From assembly GCA_027488985.1 (NCBI GenBank), contig JAIYAR010000010.1, forward strand, positions 248,001 through 312,000: a stretch of DNA of 64,000 nucleotides, read 5' to 3'. Position 1 is the first letter of the stretch; every line of letters begins with the position of its first letter. Below, in pieces: positions 51,616 to 60,707 of this stretch. Below the pieces are notes generated by a model that had not been told where the DNA came from, ran no database searches, and was given only the letters and a program-made list of their open reading frames with translations. Both the position numbers and the translations under genes were made by a program. This stretch comes from Comamonadaceae bacterium (GTDB lineage Bacteria; Pseudomonadota; Gammaproteobacteria; Burkholderiales; Burkholderiaceae_C).

Positions 51616-52377
51616 TCAGATCGTGACACCGCCATCCACCAGCATCGTCTGACCCGTCACGAAACGGGACTCATCGCTTGCGAGGTAGACAACCATGGGA
51701 GCAATGTCTTCCACCAGTGCCAATCGCCCCATGGGCTGGCGGGCGATGAAGTCTTTTTCTGCCTGCACAGGATCGGCCGCAGACGCAATGCGCCCCCGCA
51801 AAGAAGGCGTATCCACCGTGCCGGGGCACAAGGCATTGGCGCGCAATCCTGCTTTTACGTAGTCAGCCGCCAGCGATTTGGTCAAACCGATTACTGCAGC
51901 CTTGGTGGCTCCATACGCACAACGGTTGGCAAAGCCTTTGATGCTGGACGCCATCGAGGCCATGTTGATGATGGAAACACTGCCCTGCTCGTCGGCTGCC
52001 TTGGCCAGCATGCCGGGCAAAAAGGCGCGCGTCATGCGAAACATGCTTTTCACGTTCAAGTCAAAGCTCAGGTCCCAATCAGCCTCAGAGCAGTCCAGCA
52101 GAGAGCCGTTGGCCACCATGCCGGCGCAGTTAAACAAGGCGTCCAATGCAGGCACACGCGAAGCCAAGTGACTGATTGCTTCGTTGCTCCGCACATCCAG
52201 CAATGCTGTGCTTATGGAGTTGTGTTCAGCCGCAAGAGTTTCGAGGAGCGCGGCGTTAATGTCTGTGGCAATGACGTGGGCACCTTCCCGTGCACAGGCC
52301 AGCGCGCTGGCGCGGCCTATGCCTTGTGCTGCTGCGGTGATCAACACCGTCTTTCCGTTCAACCTGCCTGCACCCAT
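51616..52377 (-). CDS. 2-keto-3-deoxy-L-fuconate dehydrogenase (SDR family)
   Basis: This short-chain dehydrogenase has about 253 residues, with LITAAAQGIGRASALACARE (cofactor site), CAGMVANGSLLD, NMASMASSIKGFANRCAYGATK (Ser-Tyr-Lys) and VTGQTMLVDGGVTI. It resembles BDH2/fuconate-pathway dehydrogenases and would make 2,4-diketo-3-deoxy-L-fuconate. The start is set at ATG 52377 because GAGG lies at good spacing before it; a GTG at 52386 is the alternative. It is the first gene of the operon, divergent from the IclR gene. Confidence 0.9.
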   Translation of the reverse strand: MGAGRLNGKTVLITAAAQGIGRASALACAREGAHVIATDINAALLETLAAEHNSISTALLDVRSNEAISHLASRVPALDALFNCAGMVANGSLLDCSEADWDLSFDLNVKSMFRMTRAFLPGMLAKAADEQGSVSIINMASMASSIKGFANRCAYGATKAAVIGLTKSLAADYVKAGLRANALCPGTVDTPSLRGRIASAADPVQAEKDFIARQPMGRLALVEDIAPMVVYLASDESRFVTGQTMLVDGGVTI

Positions 52378-52399
52378 GGACTGCACCTCGTTTGCTTAA

Positions 52400-52423
52400 A
52401 TTCAAATATGAATAAATAATTCA
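52400..52423. promoter_or_regulatory. ATTCA/TGAAT operator candidate between SDR and iclR genes
   Basis: Three half-sites alternate: ATTCA (52400-52404), TGAAT (52409-52413) and ATTCA (52419-52423), giving two overlapping inverted repeats with 4- and 5-nt spacers. They lie about 25 bp upstream of the operon's first gene in an AT-rich divergent region, a typical position for IclR-type control. Confidence 0.55.
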
Positions 52424-52568
52424 CGGATGAAGAAAATATAGTGCCTAAGTTTGAAAGCGCGCTCAGTACTTTCCCTAGATTTCAGTGGTCAATGAACAAA
52501 CCTGCAATGTGCGCAAAATACAGCGGCAGCGTGAATTGAACGGAATGCCACAACCACAGAGACAAGCC

Positions 52569-53417
52569 ATGTCAGACAAAGAACCCAAACCCCGTGGCCG
52601 ACGCCCCAAAACCGAAGACATCGACGAATCCGGCCTGCCACCTGAAGACCGATACCGGGCACCGGCACTCGACAAAGGCTTGGACATCCTGGAACTGCTG
52701 GCCAGTCAACCCCACGGATTGACGCGCGCCGAGATCGTGAAAGAGATGGACCGCAGCGCCAGCGAGATCTACCGTATGTTGGAGCGCTTGGTGGCGCGCC
52801 AGTATGTGATGCGCAACCCGTCCGGTGATCGCTATGCGCTCAGCTTGAAGTTATTTGCGCTGGCAAACATGCATCCCCCCCTCAGTCGCCTCATCAACCA
52901 GGCCTTGCCAGTCATGGATGAGTTCACTCGAAAAGCTGAACAAAGTTGCCACATGGGTGTCTACGACCGGGGTAACGTGCTTATCAGCGCCCAAATCAGC
53001 AGCCCCAGCGGCTGGAGCTTTTCAGTGCCACGGGGTGCGCGCGTGGGCTTGCTGGATACTGCCTCAGGGCATTTGCTACTGGCTTATGCAGACCCCGGAA
53101 GCTACCAGCGCATGCTGGCGGAACACACGCCCCTGGACGGTGAAGTACCGATTTCCGAGACCAAACTCGCAGAGACATTGAACGCCATCCGCGGACAGGG
53201 ATACCTGGAGAGAGACAGCGCGCAGTCATTTGGCGTGATTGATATTTCATTCCCCATCCTCGGGCCCGACAACACAGCGCTGGCCACCCTCACCTGCCCG
53301 TATATCCGGCGAATCGACCGCCACATCGGCCCGGACATCGGAAAAGTTCGGCAGTACTTGCGGGAAGCCGCAAAAACCTTGTCTTTTAGCCAAAGCACGG
53401 CGCACGGAAAAGGGTAA
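52569..53417 (+). CDS. IclR-family transcriptional regulator of the sugar operon
   Basis: This 282-residue protein, read from MSDKEPKPRGRRPK, has an N-terminal winged helix (ALDKGLDILELLASQPHGLT, then RAEIVKEMDRSASEIYRMLE) and a C-terminal IclR effector domain (SCHMGVYDRGNVLISAQI; LLDTASGHLLLAYADPG; SFGVIDISFPI). An in-frame GTG at 52485 and ATG at 52545 are possible earlier starts, but they would place coding sequence in the regulatory region. It is divergent from the fucose operon and is its likely regulator, responding to a pathway sugar acid or related compound. Confidence 0.92.
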   Translation: MSDKEPKPRGRRPKTEDIDESGLPPEDRYRAPALDKGLDILELLASQPHGLTRAEIVKEMDRSASEIYRMLERLVARQYVMRNPSGDRYALSLKLFALANMHPPLSRLINQALPVMDEFTRKAEQSCHMGVYDRGNVLISAQISSPSGWSFSVPRGARVGLLDTASGHLLLAYADPGSYQRMLAEHTPLDGEVPISETKLAETLNAIRGQGYLERDSAQSFGVIDISFPILGPDNTALATLTCPYIRRIDRHIGPDIGKVRQYLREAAKTLSFSQSTAHGKG

Positions 53418-53456
53418 AGTGAACAGAAATATCACCAGCGACACAAAGGCCCGACC

Positions 53457-54413
53457 ATGAGTAACCCACTCAATACCAAAGCAGTGCCAGGCAACACACA
53501 CGCCGCAGAGAGCAAGTTCCAGTTATTGCTCTTCAAACTGGGCGATGCAGAAGGCAGTGGTCGCAGTGAGCTGTTCGGCATCAACGTGTTCAAGGTACGT
53601 GAAATCGTGGTGGCCCCGGAGATCACCAGCATCGTCAACGCCCCGCCCCACGCAATGGGACTTGCCAATGTGCGTGGCCAGTTGATTCCGGTAATTGACC
53701 TTCCCTCGCTGGCAGGCTGCGTTCCCAAAACAAACTCAAAAATTGTGCTGGTGACAGAGTTCGCCCGCACAACACAAGCATTTCTGGTGGATGAGGTGGT
53801 GGAAATCATCCAACTCGACTGGAAACACCTGCTGGCCGCCGACAACAACAGCTCCGGCCTGCTCAGTGGAGTGGCGCGTATCGATGGCGATGCGGCCGAC
53901 TCACGCCTTGCCCAAGTGCTCGATGTGGAGCAGATCATCCGCAACGTGTTCCCCAACACCCAGCTGGACTCGGCCAACAGCAACATTCAGAAAATCAAAT
54001 TGCCTGAGGGCACTAGCATCCTGTTTGCCGACGACTCGGCCATCGCCCGCATGCTGGTCGAAGAAAGCCTCAAGACCATGGGCGTAGCCTATGCAGCGGT
54101 AAAGAACGGCAAGGAAGCGTGGGAACGGCTGGGCCAGATCCACAGCGATGCCATAAACCATGGCAAACGCGCCAAGGACAAAGTGGCCTTGGTGCTGACC
54201 GATTTAGAGATGCCGGAGATGGATGGATTCACTCTTACACGCAGCATCAAGAATGACAGCCGCTTCGCGGGCATTCCGGTCATCGTGTATTCCTCGCTCA
54301 CCGGCAGCGCCAGCGAAGGCCACGCCAGCGGTGTGGGGGCAGACGCTTATGTGGCCAAGTTCGAGCCTAACGAGCTAGCCAACGCGATTAGCACCACCCT
54401 GAGCCGCGGCTAA
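53457..54413 (+). CDS. cheV: Chemotaxis protein CheV (CheW-receiver fusion)
   Basis: This 318-residue protein has an N-terminal CheW-like domain (about 22-170; LFGINVFKVREIV, GLANVRGQLIPVIDLP, TTQAFLVDEVVEI) and a C-terminal receiver (about 185-318) with ILFADDSAIARMLVE, phospho-Asp in VLTDLEMPEMDGF (about residue 249), VIVYSSLTG and the Lys in YVAKFEPNEL. CheV couples receptors to CheA and may act as a phosphate sink in adaptation. No other chemotaxis gene is in the window, so it is an orphan here. Confidence 0.94.
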   Translation: MSNPLNTKAVPGNTHAAESKFQLLLFKLGDAEGSGRSELFGINVFKVREIVVAPEITSIVNAPPHAMGLANVRGQLIPVIDLPSLAGCVPKTNSKIVLVTEFARTTQAFLVDEVVEIIQLDWKHLLAADNNSSGLLSGVARIDGDAADSRLAQVLDVEQIIRNVFPNTQLDSANSNIQKIKLPEGTSILFADDSAIARMLVEESLKTMGVAYAAVKNGKEAWERLGQIHSDAINHGKRAKDKVALVLTDLEMPEMDGFTLTRSIKNDSRFAGIPVIVYSSLTGSASEGHASGVGADAYVAKFEPNELANAISTTLSRG

Positions 54414-54418
54414 AGGAC

Positions 54419-54434
54419 CTGCGCACTAGCGCAG
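54419..54434. terminator. Small hairpin between convergent cheV and MOSC gene
   Basis: CTGCGC-ACTA-GCGCAG is a perfect 6-bp stem spanning the end of the MOSC gene. It lacks a T-run, so it is at most a weak or accessory terminator. Confidence 0.35.
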
Positions 54435-55007
54435 ATGCTTGAACAATTTGGCCTTGAACAGCTCGGGGATACCCATCTGCCGCTGACCGGGTTGCACTGT
54501 GAAAGTCTCACCCGCTTCCACTGTGCCAGGCACATCCACCGCAAGGTAAAACCCGCAGCGCCCGCTCAGGGCCATGGCTTTGGCCGCCGAGTTGAATCCC
54601 ATCGCCGCATTGAACTTGAAGCACGGCTCCCGGGGCTGCACCACCCGCAAGGCACAGTGTTGAAACTGCAGCACATCGCCCACCCACACATCCTGCTCCA
54701 ACAGACCTGCCAAGGTGAGGTTTTCCCCCATGGCACCGAAGGGCAGTTGATCATCGATGTCGGCCACGCCCGCCTCCCGACGCGCCTGGCGCCAGAACTC
54801 GTAGTGTTCTGACGGGTAGGCATAAACCGCCTTGTCCAAGCCCCCGTGAACCGAAGGGTCGGCCTGCTCATCGCCCAGCAGCCCCAGAGGCATCACCGGC
54901 ACCGGGCCGCTCACCGCAGTTTTGCGGATAGCTGTGAGTATGCTGCGCCCCTGGATCTGCACCTTGCGTGCAGCTCCGGTTTGCACACTGAGCAGTTGGC
55001 AGTTCAT
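54426..55007 (-). CDS. MOSC domain protein (YiiM-like)
   Basis: This 193-residue protein, read from MNCQLLSVQTG, has LGLLGDEQADPSVHGGLDKAV and YPSEHYEFW, then FGAMGENLTLAGLLEQDVWVGDVLQF, the MOSC core. The conserved Cys in VVQPREPCFKF is the expected molybdenum-cofactor-sulfur ligand region. YiiM-type MOSC proteins act in reductive detoxification of N-hydroxylated compounds with Moco. The longer upstream frame to 55202 overlaps the exonuclease gene and is not used. Confidence 0.9.
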   Translation of the reverse strand: MNCQLLSVQTGAARKVQIQGRSILTAIRKTAVSGPVPVMPLGLLGDEQADPSVHGGLDKAVYAYPSEHYEFWRQARREAGVADIDDQLPFGAMGENLTLAGLLEQDVWVGDVLQFQHCALRVVQPREPCFKFNAAMGFNSAAKAMALSGRCGFYLAVDVPGTVEAGETFTVQPGQRQMGIPELFKAKLFKHLR

Positions 55008-55018
55008 GCGCTGGCGCC

Positions 55019-56140
55019 TTACAGCTGTTGATGGGTCGTTTGGCCGCTGCGGCTGGAGTACTTCGCCAGGGCATCCATCTTCTCGACCTGCACCGCAGCG
55101 TGCCGGCCGTGATAGACCTGCTGACGCAGCCAATCGAACTCGGCATGTAACGCTGCGTCGTCGCTCAGGCGGGTAGCCCAGACGCGTTGATCCGCATTCC
55201 AACGGTAACCCCGGGCTTTGAGCAGGTCTTTGGCCTCAAAGGGTGCGTTCGTCGCGCTCAAGCGGTAGCTGGGGTTGAGCGCGGACTGCAGCAAATGGGC
55301 CAAGCCTGTCCGGGTAGCGCCCGAGGGTGCTGACTTGGTTTGCGGTAATGGAGCTGCCAACACTGCTAGCAGTGCGTGGCAATCCATCTCAGCGCGGTGT
55401 GCGTCGTAAAACAAGCCCAGCTCCTGCGCCAGACTTTCCAGCTTGGCGGAGCTACGACCCATGGATTTCCAATCGAGGTCCGCAAACGAACAGGCCCAAG
55501 GGAGCTGCGCGAAGGCCGGCAGGCGGCTCTCGACAAACGGGCGGTCAAAACCCGCGTTATGGGCGATGACCACGTCCACCCCTTGCATGAGCTCTTCCAC
55601 ACGCGCTTCGTCCAATGCTTGGCCCTTCACATCCGCGTCCTGAATACCGGTAATGGCCACCACCTCGGGGGGAATGGCTTTACCCGGATCCTCCAAGCCG
55701 TCGTACACCTGCACCGGGCCCACCGGAAGACCTGTAGCAGTGTCGATATCCACCCGCAGGAGCGCGAGTTCGATGATCTTTTCTTTGGCCTGATCCAAGC
55801 CTGTGGTTTCTGTGTCCAGCACCAGAATGGTTTTCACCTCGCCTTGCGCTTGGCCGGGCCAGTTCAGGCAGGGCTTCAACCTGCGCTGCAGCTTGTAGTC
55901 CGGGTGCGCTTCCAGAGTGCGAGCCATGGCCTCCACATCCATGGGCGTCGCCACAGTAGCTGAAGGCGTAACCGGTTTGGCGACTTTGGCTGTCTTGGAG
56001 CTGCGGCTGGCACGCTTGGGCGGCTCCAGATCGAGCGTGGGCAATTCAGCCAGAAAAGCAAAGCCGAGTTGGGGATGGGGGGCTTGGGTCACGGGGCACC
56101 TGCGAATGACGGGAATCCCGTTGCCGGGAGAGGCCGCCAT
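55019..56140 (-). CDS. DnaQ-like DEDDh 3'-5' exonuclease
   Basis: This protein has about 373 residues. After a basic, Pro/Ala-rich N-terminus (about 1-110), the exonuclease domain shows all DEDDh residues: VLDTETTGLDQ (Asp, Glu), AHNAGFDRPF (Asp) and HRAEMDCHAL (His, Asp). A C-terminal segment (DLLKARGYRWNADQRVWATR, then LHAEFDWLRQQVY) is a small extra domain seen in some such proteins. The start ATG 56140 is chosen for AGGGG five bases before it; GTG 56092 and ATG 56155 are alternatives. It is divergent from the flavodoxin gene with 49 bp between. The substrate is not known. Confidence 0.9.
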   Translation of the reverse strand: MAASPGNGIPVIRRCPVTQAPHPQLGFAFLAELPTLDLEPPKRASRSSKTAKVAKPVTPSATVATPMDVEAMARTLEAHPDYKLQRRLKPCLNWPGQAQGEVKTILVLDTETTGLDQAKEKIIELALLRVDIDTATGLPVGPVQVYDGLEDPGKAIPPEVVAITGIQDADVKGQALDEARVEELMQGVDVVIAHNAGFDRPFVESRLPAFAQLPWACSFADLDWKSMGRSSAKLESLAQELGLFYDAHRAEMDCHALLAVLAAPLPQTKSAPSGATRTGLAHLLQSALNPSYRLSATNAPFEAKDLLKARGYRWNADQRVWATRLSDDAALHAEFDWLRQQVYHGRHAAVQVEKMDALAKYSSRSGQTTHQQL

Positions 56141-56189
56141 TATTGCCCCTATCATCCCTGCCAACTGACCTTCACCCCCAACTACTGCC

Positions 56190-56648
56190 ATGCAAATCAC
56201 GATTCTTGTCGGCACCGTCAATGGCAATGCCAGCAGCGTCGCCCAAGCCCTGCAATTCTGTGCGGACGAGATAGACGCCACCATCGACGTCCTGCCCATG
56301 GACGGGCTCAGCATCACTGCTTTCGACGCCCCTGGCGTCTTTATCATTTGCACGTCCACCACCGGGGTGGGCGATGTGCCTCCAAACGCCACCGACCTGC
56401 TCAACAGCCTGGACACTGAGGCCAAGTTCCTGGGCCATGTCCGCTATGGTTTGGTCGCCTTGGGTGACAGCAGCTATGGCGACAGCTTCCTAGGTGGCGG
56501 CAAACAGTTTGACGCCAAGCTGCAAGACTTGGGGGCCCGCCGAGTGGGCGACATCTGCGTGATCGACGCGATGGAGACCTTGGAGCCCGAAGACGACGCA
56601 GTGGAGTGGCTCAAGACCTGGGCCGTCCAGTTGGCGACACTTACATAA
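56190..56648 (+). CDS. MioC-like flavodoxin
   Basis: This 152-residue protein has the FMN-phosphate loop ILVGTVNGNASSVAQAL, FIICTSTTGVGDVPPNATDL and VALGDSSYGDSFLGGGKQFD, the three flavodoxin FMN-binding regions. Threonine/serine richness in the first loop (T-V-N-G-N-A) deviates slightly from the usual (T/S)-x-T-G-x-T but keeps the fold. It is a cytosolic electron carrier; E. coli MioC supports biotin synthase in vitro. A repeat A copy follows the stop codon. Confidence 0.88.
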   Translation: MQITILVGTVNGNASSVAQALQFCADEIDATIDVLPMDGLSITAFDAPGVFIICTSTTGVGDVPPNATDLLNSLDTEAKFLGHVRYGLVALGDSSYGDSFLGGGKQFDAKLQDLGARRVGDICVIDAMETLEPEDDAVEWLKTWAVQLATLT

Positions 56649-56652
56649 CAAA

Positions 56653-56705
56653 AAGGCCTCCAGCGCAGGCAGAATATGCGCGAGCAGCTTCTTTTTTGAT
56701 AGCAA
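56653..56705 (-). repeat. Repeat A copy between flavodoxin and CoA-transferase genes
   Basis: On the minus strand, TGCTATCAAAAAAGAAGCTG is followed by a CTCGCGCATATTCTG core and a GCGCTGGAGGCC end, one of the best matches to repeat A. It occupies almost the whole gap between the two plus-strand genes. Confidence 0.85.
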
Positions 56706-56709
56706 AACC

Positions 56710-57627
56710 ATGCCTGAACCTATTGCCGCCAAACCCGCCAAAACCATCCGCCCGCTCAAAGGCACCCGCATACTGAGCCTGGCCCTCAACCTGCCGGGGC
56801 CTGCTGCACTCATGCGCTGCCGCGATATGGGTGCGACCTGCGTCAAGCTGGAGCCCCCCGCCCCCGCAGGTGCACCGGTCGGGTCGTCTGGCGACCCCAT
56901 GGGCCTGTACAACCGCAAAGCCTATGACCAGATGCACCGCGGGATGCGGGTGCTGGCTGCGGACCTCAAAACTGACAAAGGCCAGCAGGCACTGCACAAA
57001 GAACTGGCCAAGGCCGACGTGCTGCTCACCTCCTTTCGGCCCAGTGCGCTCAAAAAACTCGGGCTGGAATGGAAAGCCCTACGTAAGCAGTACCCCCGGC
57101 TCTCCATGGTCGCCATCGTGGGGGCACCCGGTAAACGCGCCGAGGAACCCGGCCACGACCTCACCTACCTGGCTGAAAACGGCCTGGTGACCGGCCTCAA
57201 CTTGCCCCCTACCCTGTATGCCGACATGGGCGGTTCGCTCATGACCAGCGAAGCCGTGCTGCAAACCCGGCTGCACCAGCACCAAAAAGGTAAGGGTGTG
57301 TATCTGGAGGTCGCCCTCTCCGAGGCAGCTGCTTACCTCGCCCTGCCCCGCAGCTGGGGCCTCACATTACCCGCTTCCGCTGTGGGCGGAAGCCATGCAG
57401 GTTACCGCGTGTACCCCTGCCTGGACGGACGCGTGGCACTGGCAGCGCTGGAGCCGCATTTTTCCAAGGCGCTGGCTGAAGCCGCGGGTCTGCGACAATC
57501 GCACCCCTTGGCCATGTTCTCCCCGGAGACCCATGCCGCCGTTGCCGCTTTTGTGGCCGGCAAAACTCGCAAGCAGCTTGATGCGCTTGCCACATCCAAA
57601 GACATACCCTTGTTCACGCTGGCCTGA
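56710..57627 (+). CDS. CaiB/BaiF CoA-transferase family protein (alpha-methylacyl-CoA racemase-like)
   Basis: This 305-residue protein has RPLKGTRILSLALNLPGPAA, LKTDKGQQALHKELAKADVL and LTSFRPSALKKLGL. The catalytic Asp is in EPGHDLTYLAENGL, matching the GHDxxYLA pattern of alpha-methylacyl-CoA racemase. YADMGGSL and the C-terminal domain follow. It is shorter than most family members (about 380-400 residues) because the C-terminal part is trimmed. The substrate is unknown; racemase and CoA-transferase activity are both possible. Its ribosome binding site follows a repeat A copy. Confidence 0.88.
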   Translation: MPEPIAAKPAKTIRPLKGTRILSLALNLPGPAALMRCRDMGATCVKLEPPAPAGAPVGSSGDPMGLYNRKAYDQMHRGMRVLAADLKTDKGQQALHKELAKADVLLTSFRPSALKKLGLEWKALRKQYPRLSMVAIVGAPGKRAEEPGHDLTYLAENGLVTGLNLPPTLYADMGGSLMTSEAVLQTRLHQHQKGKGVYLEVALSEAAAYLALPRSWGLTLPASAVGGSHAGYRVYPCLDGRVALAALEPHFSKALAEAAGLRQSHPLAMFSPETHAAVAAFVAGKTRKQLDALATSKDIPLFTLA

Positions 57628-57659
57628 AAAGGCCGGCGGGACCTTTTTTGCTTGCATTG

Positions 57660-58745
57660 ATGACCGCCGTTCGCCTGCCCGCCCGCCACCAGTTCCGCCT
57701 GATCGATATCCTCAAAGTCGTTGCAGCCCAGTGCATCGTGCTGCATCACTTTTCCGCCTACGGGCCTTTGTCTGAAGCCGCGTCGGACGCCTTGCCGGAT
57801 GTCATGGCCTGGCTGTACGACAACGCCCGCATGGCCGTGCAAGTCTTTCTGGTGGTGGCCGGTTACCTTGCCGCACGCGGCTTTGCTCTGACCAAACGCC
57901 CCGCCACCGCCATGCTGATGGGCCTGTGGCAGCGCTACGTGCGCTTGGCATTTCCATTTATTGCTGCCTTGCTGCTTACCGTGCTGTGCTCGGCGCTGGC
58001 CAGGCCTTTCCTGGACACGGCAGTGGTGCCGGCCGCACTCACTTTCACCCAGTTTCTGGCCCATGCCAGCTTGCTGCACAGCGTGCTGGATGTGGAGTCG
58101 CTTTCGGCGGGCGTGTGGTACGTGGCCATTGATTTCCAGTTGTACGCGGCACTGGCATTGCTGATCTGGGTGAGCCGGGGCAAACGTTGGCTCAGCATGG
58201 GCCTGGTGGCCTTACTGTGCATTGCATCCGTGACATGGTTCAACACCGATGCCAGCTGGGATGCGTGGGCCTTGTACTTCTTCGGCGCTTATGGCTTGGG
58301 TGCCTTAGCTTGGTGGGCCGGGTTGCGGGCACGCCATGGCCTTTATGCCATCGTGCTGTATGCCACCGCCATGAGCGCGGGCTTGGCCTCGCTCACGGTG
58401 AACTTCCGCGAGCGCATGGCCCTGGCCATCAGCGTGTCAGCCGTGCTGGCCAGCTTCGGCAGCTGGCAGCTACGCCTGCCCCGTTGGCTGGACAACTTAG
58501 TCGGCCAACTCAGCCGCACTTCGTATGCACTGTTTCTGGTGCACTACTCGGTGCTGCTGTTGGCGAATGCCGCTTGGGCCGAGCTGGGCTGGGAAGACGG
58601 CGATGCAGCCCTTTTCTTCATCGCCGGCAGCTGGTTTGTGGCGCTGGGCGTGAGCTACCTGTTTCACACCCAGGTGGAGCAACGTATCGAGCAGTGGCGC
58701 AATGCGCCCAAGCCCGCGCTGCAAGGCCCCACTGCCCGCCTCTGA
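57660..58745 (+). CDS. Acyltransferase-3 family membrane protein
   Basis: This 361-residue protein has about ten transmembrane segments. RLIDILKVVAAQCIVLHHFSAYG contains the conserved His of the family, RYVRLAFPFIAALLLTVL is the typical RxxRL stretch, and WYVAIDFQLYAAL follows. Members transfer acyl groups to extracytoplasmic sugars or lipids. ATG 57660 is used; a TTG at 57648 is possible. It is convergent with kup, with 9 bp between stop codons. The acceptor is unknown. Confidence 0.88.
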   Translation: MTAVRLPARHQFRLIDILKVVAAQCIVLHHFSAYGPLSEAASDALPDVMAWLYDNARMAVQVFLVVAGYLAARGFALTKRPATAMLMGLWQRYVRLAFPFIAALLLTVLCSALARPFLDTAVVPAALTFTQFLAHASLLHSVLDVESLSAGVWYVAIDFQLYAALALLIWVSRGKRWLSMGLVALLCIASVTWFNTDASWDAWALYFFGAYGLGALAWWAGLRARHGLYAIVLYATAMSAGLASLTVNFRERMALAISVSAVLASFGSWQLRLPRWLDNLVGQLSRTSYALFLVHYSVLLLANAAWAELGWEDGDAALFFIAGSWFVALGVSYLFHTQVEQRIEQWRNAPKPALQGPTARL

Positions 58746-58754
58746 CCCGCCTGG

Positions 58755-60632
58755 TTAGATCTGGACGCGGGTTCCGAGCTCCACCACACAGTTGTCGGGT
58801 AGGCGGAAGAAGTCCGCTGCATTGCCGGCATTGCGTGACATCAGGGCAAACATGCGCTCGCGCCACAAGGCCATGCCGTGCCCCTTGGTGGGAACCACTA
58901 TTTCACGGCTCAGGAAGTACGAAGTTTCAAACAGGTTGATCGCAATGCCATGCGCCTTGCACAGCTCGAGCGCCTGCGGGATGTCCGGGTTGTTTTTGAA
59001 GCCGTAATGCACCTCGACCCGCCAGAAGCCGCTCACCAGGGGTTGCACCTTGACGCGCTCCTCAAACGGAATCCAGGGAACGTCATGGAACACCACCGTC
59101 AGGATGATGTTGCGCTCATGCAGCACCTGGTTGTGCTTGAGGTTGTGCATCAGCGCTTGGGGCACGGTGTCCGGATTGGCGACGGCGTAGACCGCGGTGC
59201 GGGGCACTACATGCATCTTGTCCTGGCTCAAAGCCTGCACGAACGGCAACAACTCGGGATCGTCCTGACGCAGTGAACTCAGCAAGAGCTCACGTCCGCG
59301 ACGCCATGTGGCCATCACCATGAAGATAGCCGCCCCCATCACCAAGGGGAACCAGCCCCCCTGGAAGAACTTCAGCGAACAGGCCACCACCAGCATGCCG
59401 TCCACAACAATGAAGAAAGCAGTCGACGCGATCGCCAGCGGCAGAGGCAGGCGCCAGCCCTGGCGCACCACAAAGAAGGTCAGCATCGTCGTAATCAGCA
59501 TGGTGACCGTGACAGCAATGCCATAAGCGGCTGCCATGGCTGACGAACTGCCGAACCCGAATACGGCCAGCAGCACAGCCACCAGCAGCAACCAGTTCAC
59601 ACCGGGCATGTAGATCTGGCCGGCCTCTTTGGCAGAAGTATTGATGACTTGCATGCGTGGCAAAAGCCCCAGCTGCATGGCCTGACGGGTCATGGAGTAG
59701 CAACCCGAAATCACGGCTTGCGAGGCAATCACGGTCGCCAGCGTTGCCAAAACCACGGCTGGAATCAGCCAGGCCTCAGGAAACATGCGGAAAAACGGAC
59801 TTTCCAGGGCAGATGGGTCACGCATCAACAAGGCGCCCTGCCCCATGTAGTGAAGAGCCAAAGCCGGTAAAACGAGGCCGGTCCAAGCCCATTGGATGGG
59901 GCGCTTGCCGAAATGCCCCATGTCTGCATAAAGCGCCTCGGCGCCGGTAAAGGCCAGAACAATGGCACCCAGGGCCACGAACAAGTGCCACCCTTGCGCA
60001 GCGAGGAAAGAGAAAGCGTTCAAAGGATTGAGCGCAGCCAGAATGGCAGGCTCCTGCGCAATCTGGGCCACACCCGTCGCAGCCAATACCCCGAACCACA
60101 CCACGATGATGGGACCGAAAAATTTGCCTACGGCAGAGGTACCGAAACGCTGGAATGCGAACAAGGCGATCAATACGCCAGTACAAATGGGCAACACATA
60201 GGGCTTGAACGCAGGGGTAATGACCTCCAAGCCCTCCACCGCACTCAGCACCGAGACCGCGGGCGTGAGCACACTGTCACCATAAAACAGTGCTGCCCCC
60301 ATGACGCCGATGAGCAGCAGCGTGACGCGGCGCCCCTGCGTCGTGCCAGCAGCTTTGGCTGCCAAGGCCGTGAGCGCCATGATGCCGCCCTCCCCGTTGT
60401 TGTCCGCCCGCAATATGAGCAGCACATATTTGAGGGTGACCACCAGCATGAGGCCCCAAAAAACCACTGACACCGCGCCTATGAGGTGCGGTGCATCCAG
60501 CGGAATGCCCGTAGCGGGCCCAAAAATTTCCTTGACGGTGTACAGCGGGCTGGTGCCTATGTCGCCGTAGACCACGCCCAGTGCGCCCAGTGTCAGCGCG
60601 GCAGTGCCGCCATGATGTTCTGCATTCCGCAT
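58755..60632 (-). CDS. kup: Kup-type potassium uptake protein
   Basis: This 625-residue protein, read from ATG 60632 ([20 protein letters not shown]; a GTG at 60662 would add ten residues), has [19 protein letters not shown], the Kup family signature, about twelve transmembrane segments and a cytoplasmic C-terminal domain ending [16 protein letters not shown]. Kup proteins import K+ with H+. It lies 75 bp from a KdpDE-like two-component pair on the same strand but no kdpFABC genes are in the window. Confidence 0.95.
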   Translation of the reverse strand: MRNAEHHGGTAALTLGALGVVYGDIGTSPLYTVKEIFGPATGIPLDAPHLIGAVSVVFWGLMLVVTLKYVLLILRADNNGEGGIMALTALAAKAAGTTQGRRVTLLLIGVMGAALFYGDSVLTPAVSVLSAVEGLEVITPAFKPYVLPICTGVLIALFAFQRFGTSAVGKFFGPIIVVWFGVLAATGVAQIAQEPAILAALNPLNAFSFLAAQGWHLFVALGAIVLAFTGAEALYADMGHFGKRPIQWAWTGLVLPALALHYMGQGALLMRDPSALESPFFRMFPEAWLIPAVVLATLATVIASQAVISGCYSMTRQAMQLGLLPRMQVINTSAKEAGQIYMPGVNWLLLVAVLLAVFGFGSSSAMAAAYGIAVTVTMLITTMLTFFVVRQGWRLPLPLAIASTAFFIVVDGMLVVACSLKFFQGGWFPLVMGAAIFMVMATWRRGRELLLSSLRQDDPELLPFVQALSQDKMHVVPRTAVYAVANPDTVPQALMHNLKHNQVLHERNIILTVVFHDVPWIPFEERVKVQPLVSGFWRVEVHYGFKNNPDIPQALELCKAHGIAINLFETSYFLSREIVVPTKGHGMALWRERMFALMSRNAGNAADFFRLPDNCVVELGTRVQI

Positions 60633-60707
60633 ACATTCTTTGAAAGTTGTGAGAACTCTCACTGTGCGCCTGAACGCATCAGGATCGCATAAGGAACGGG
60701 GCGAAGG

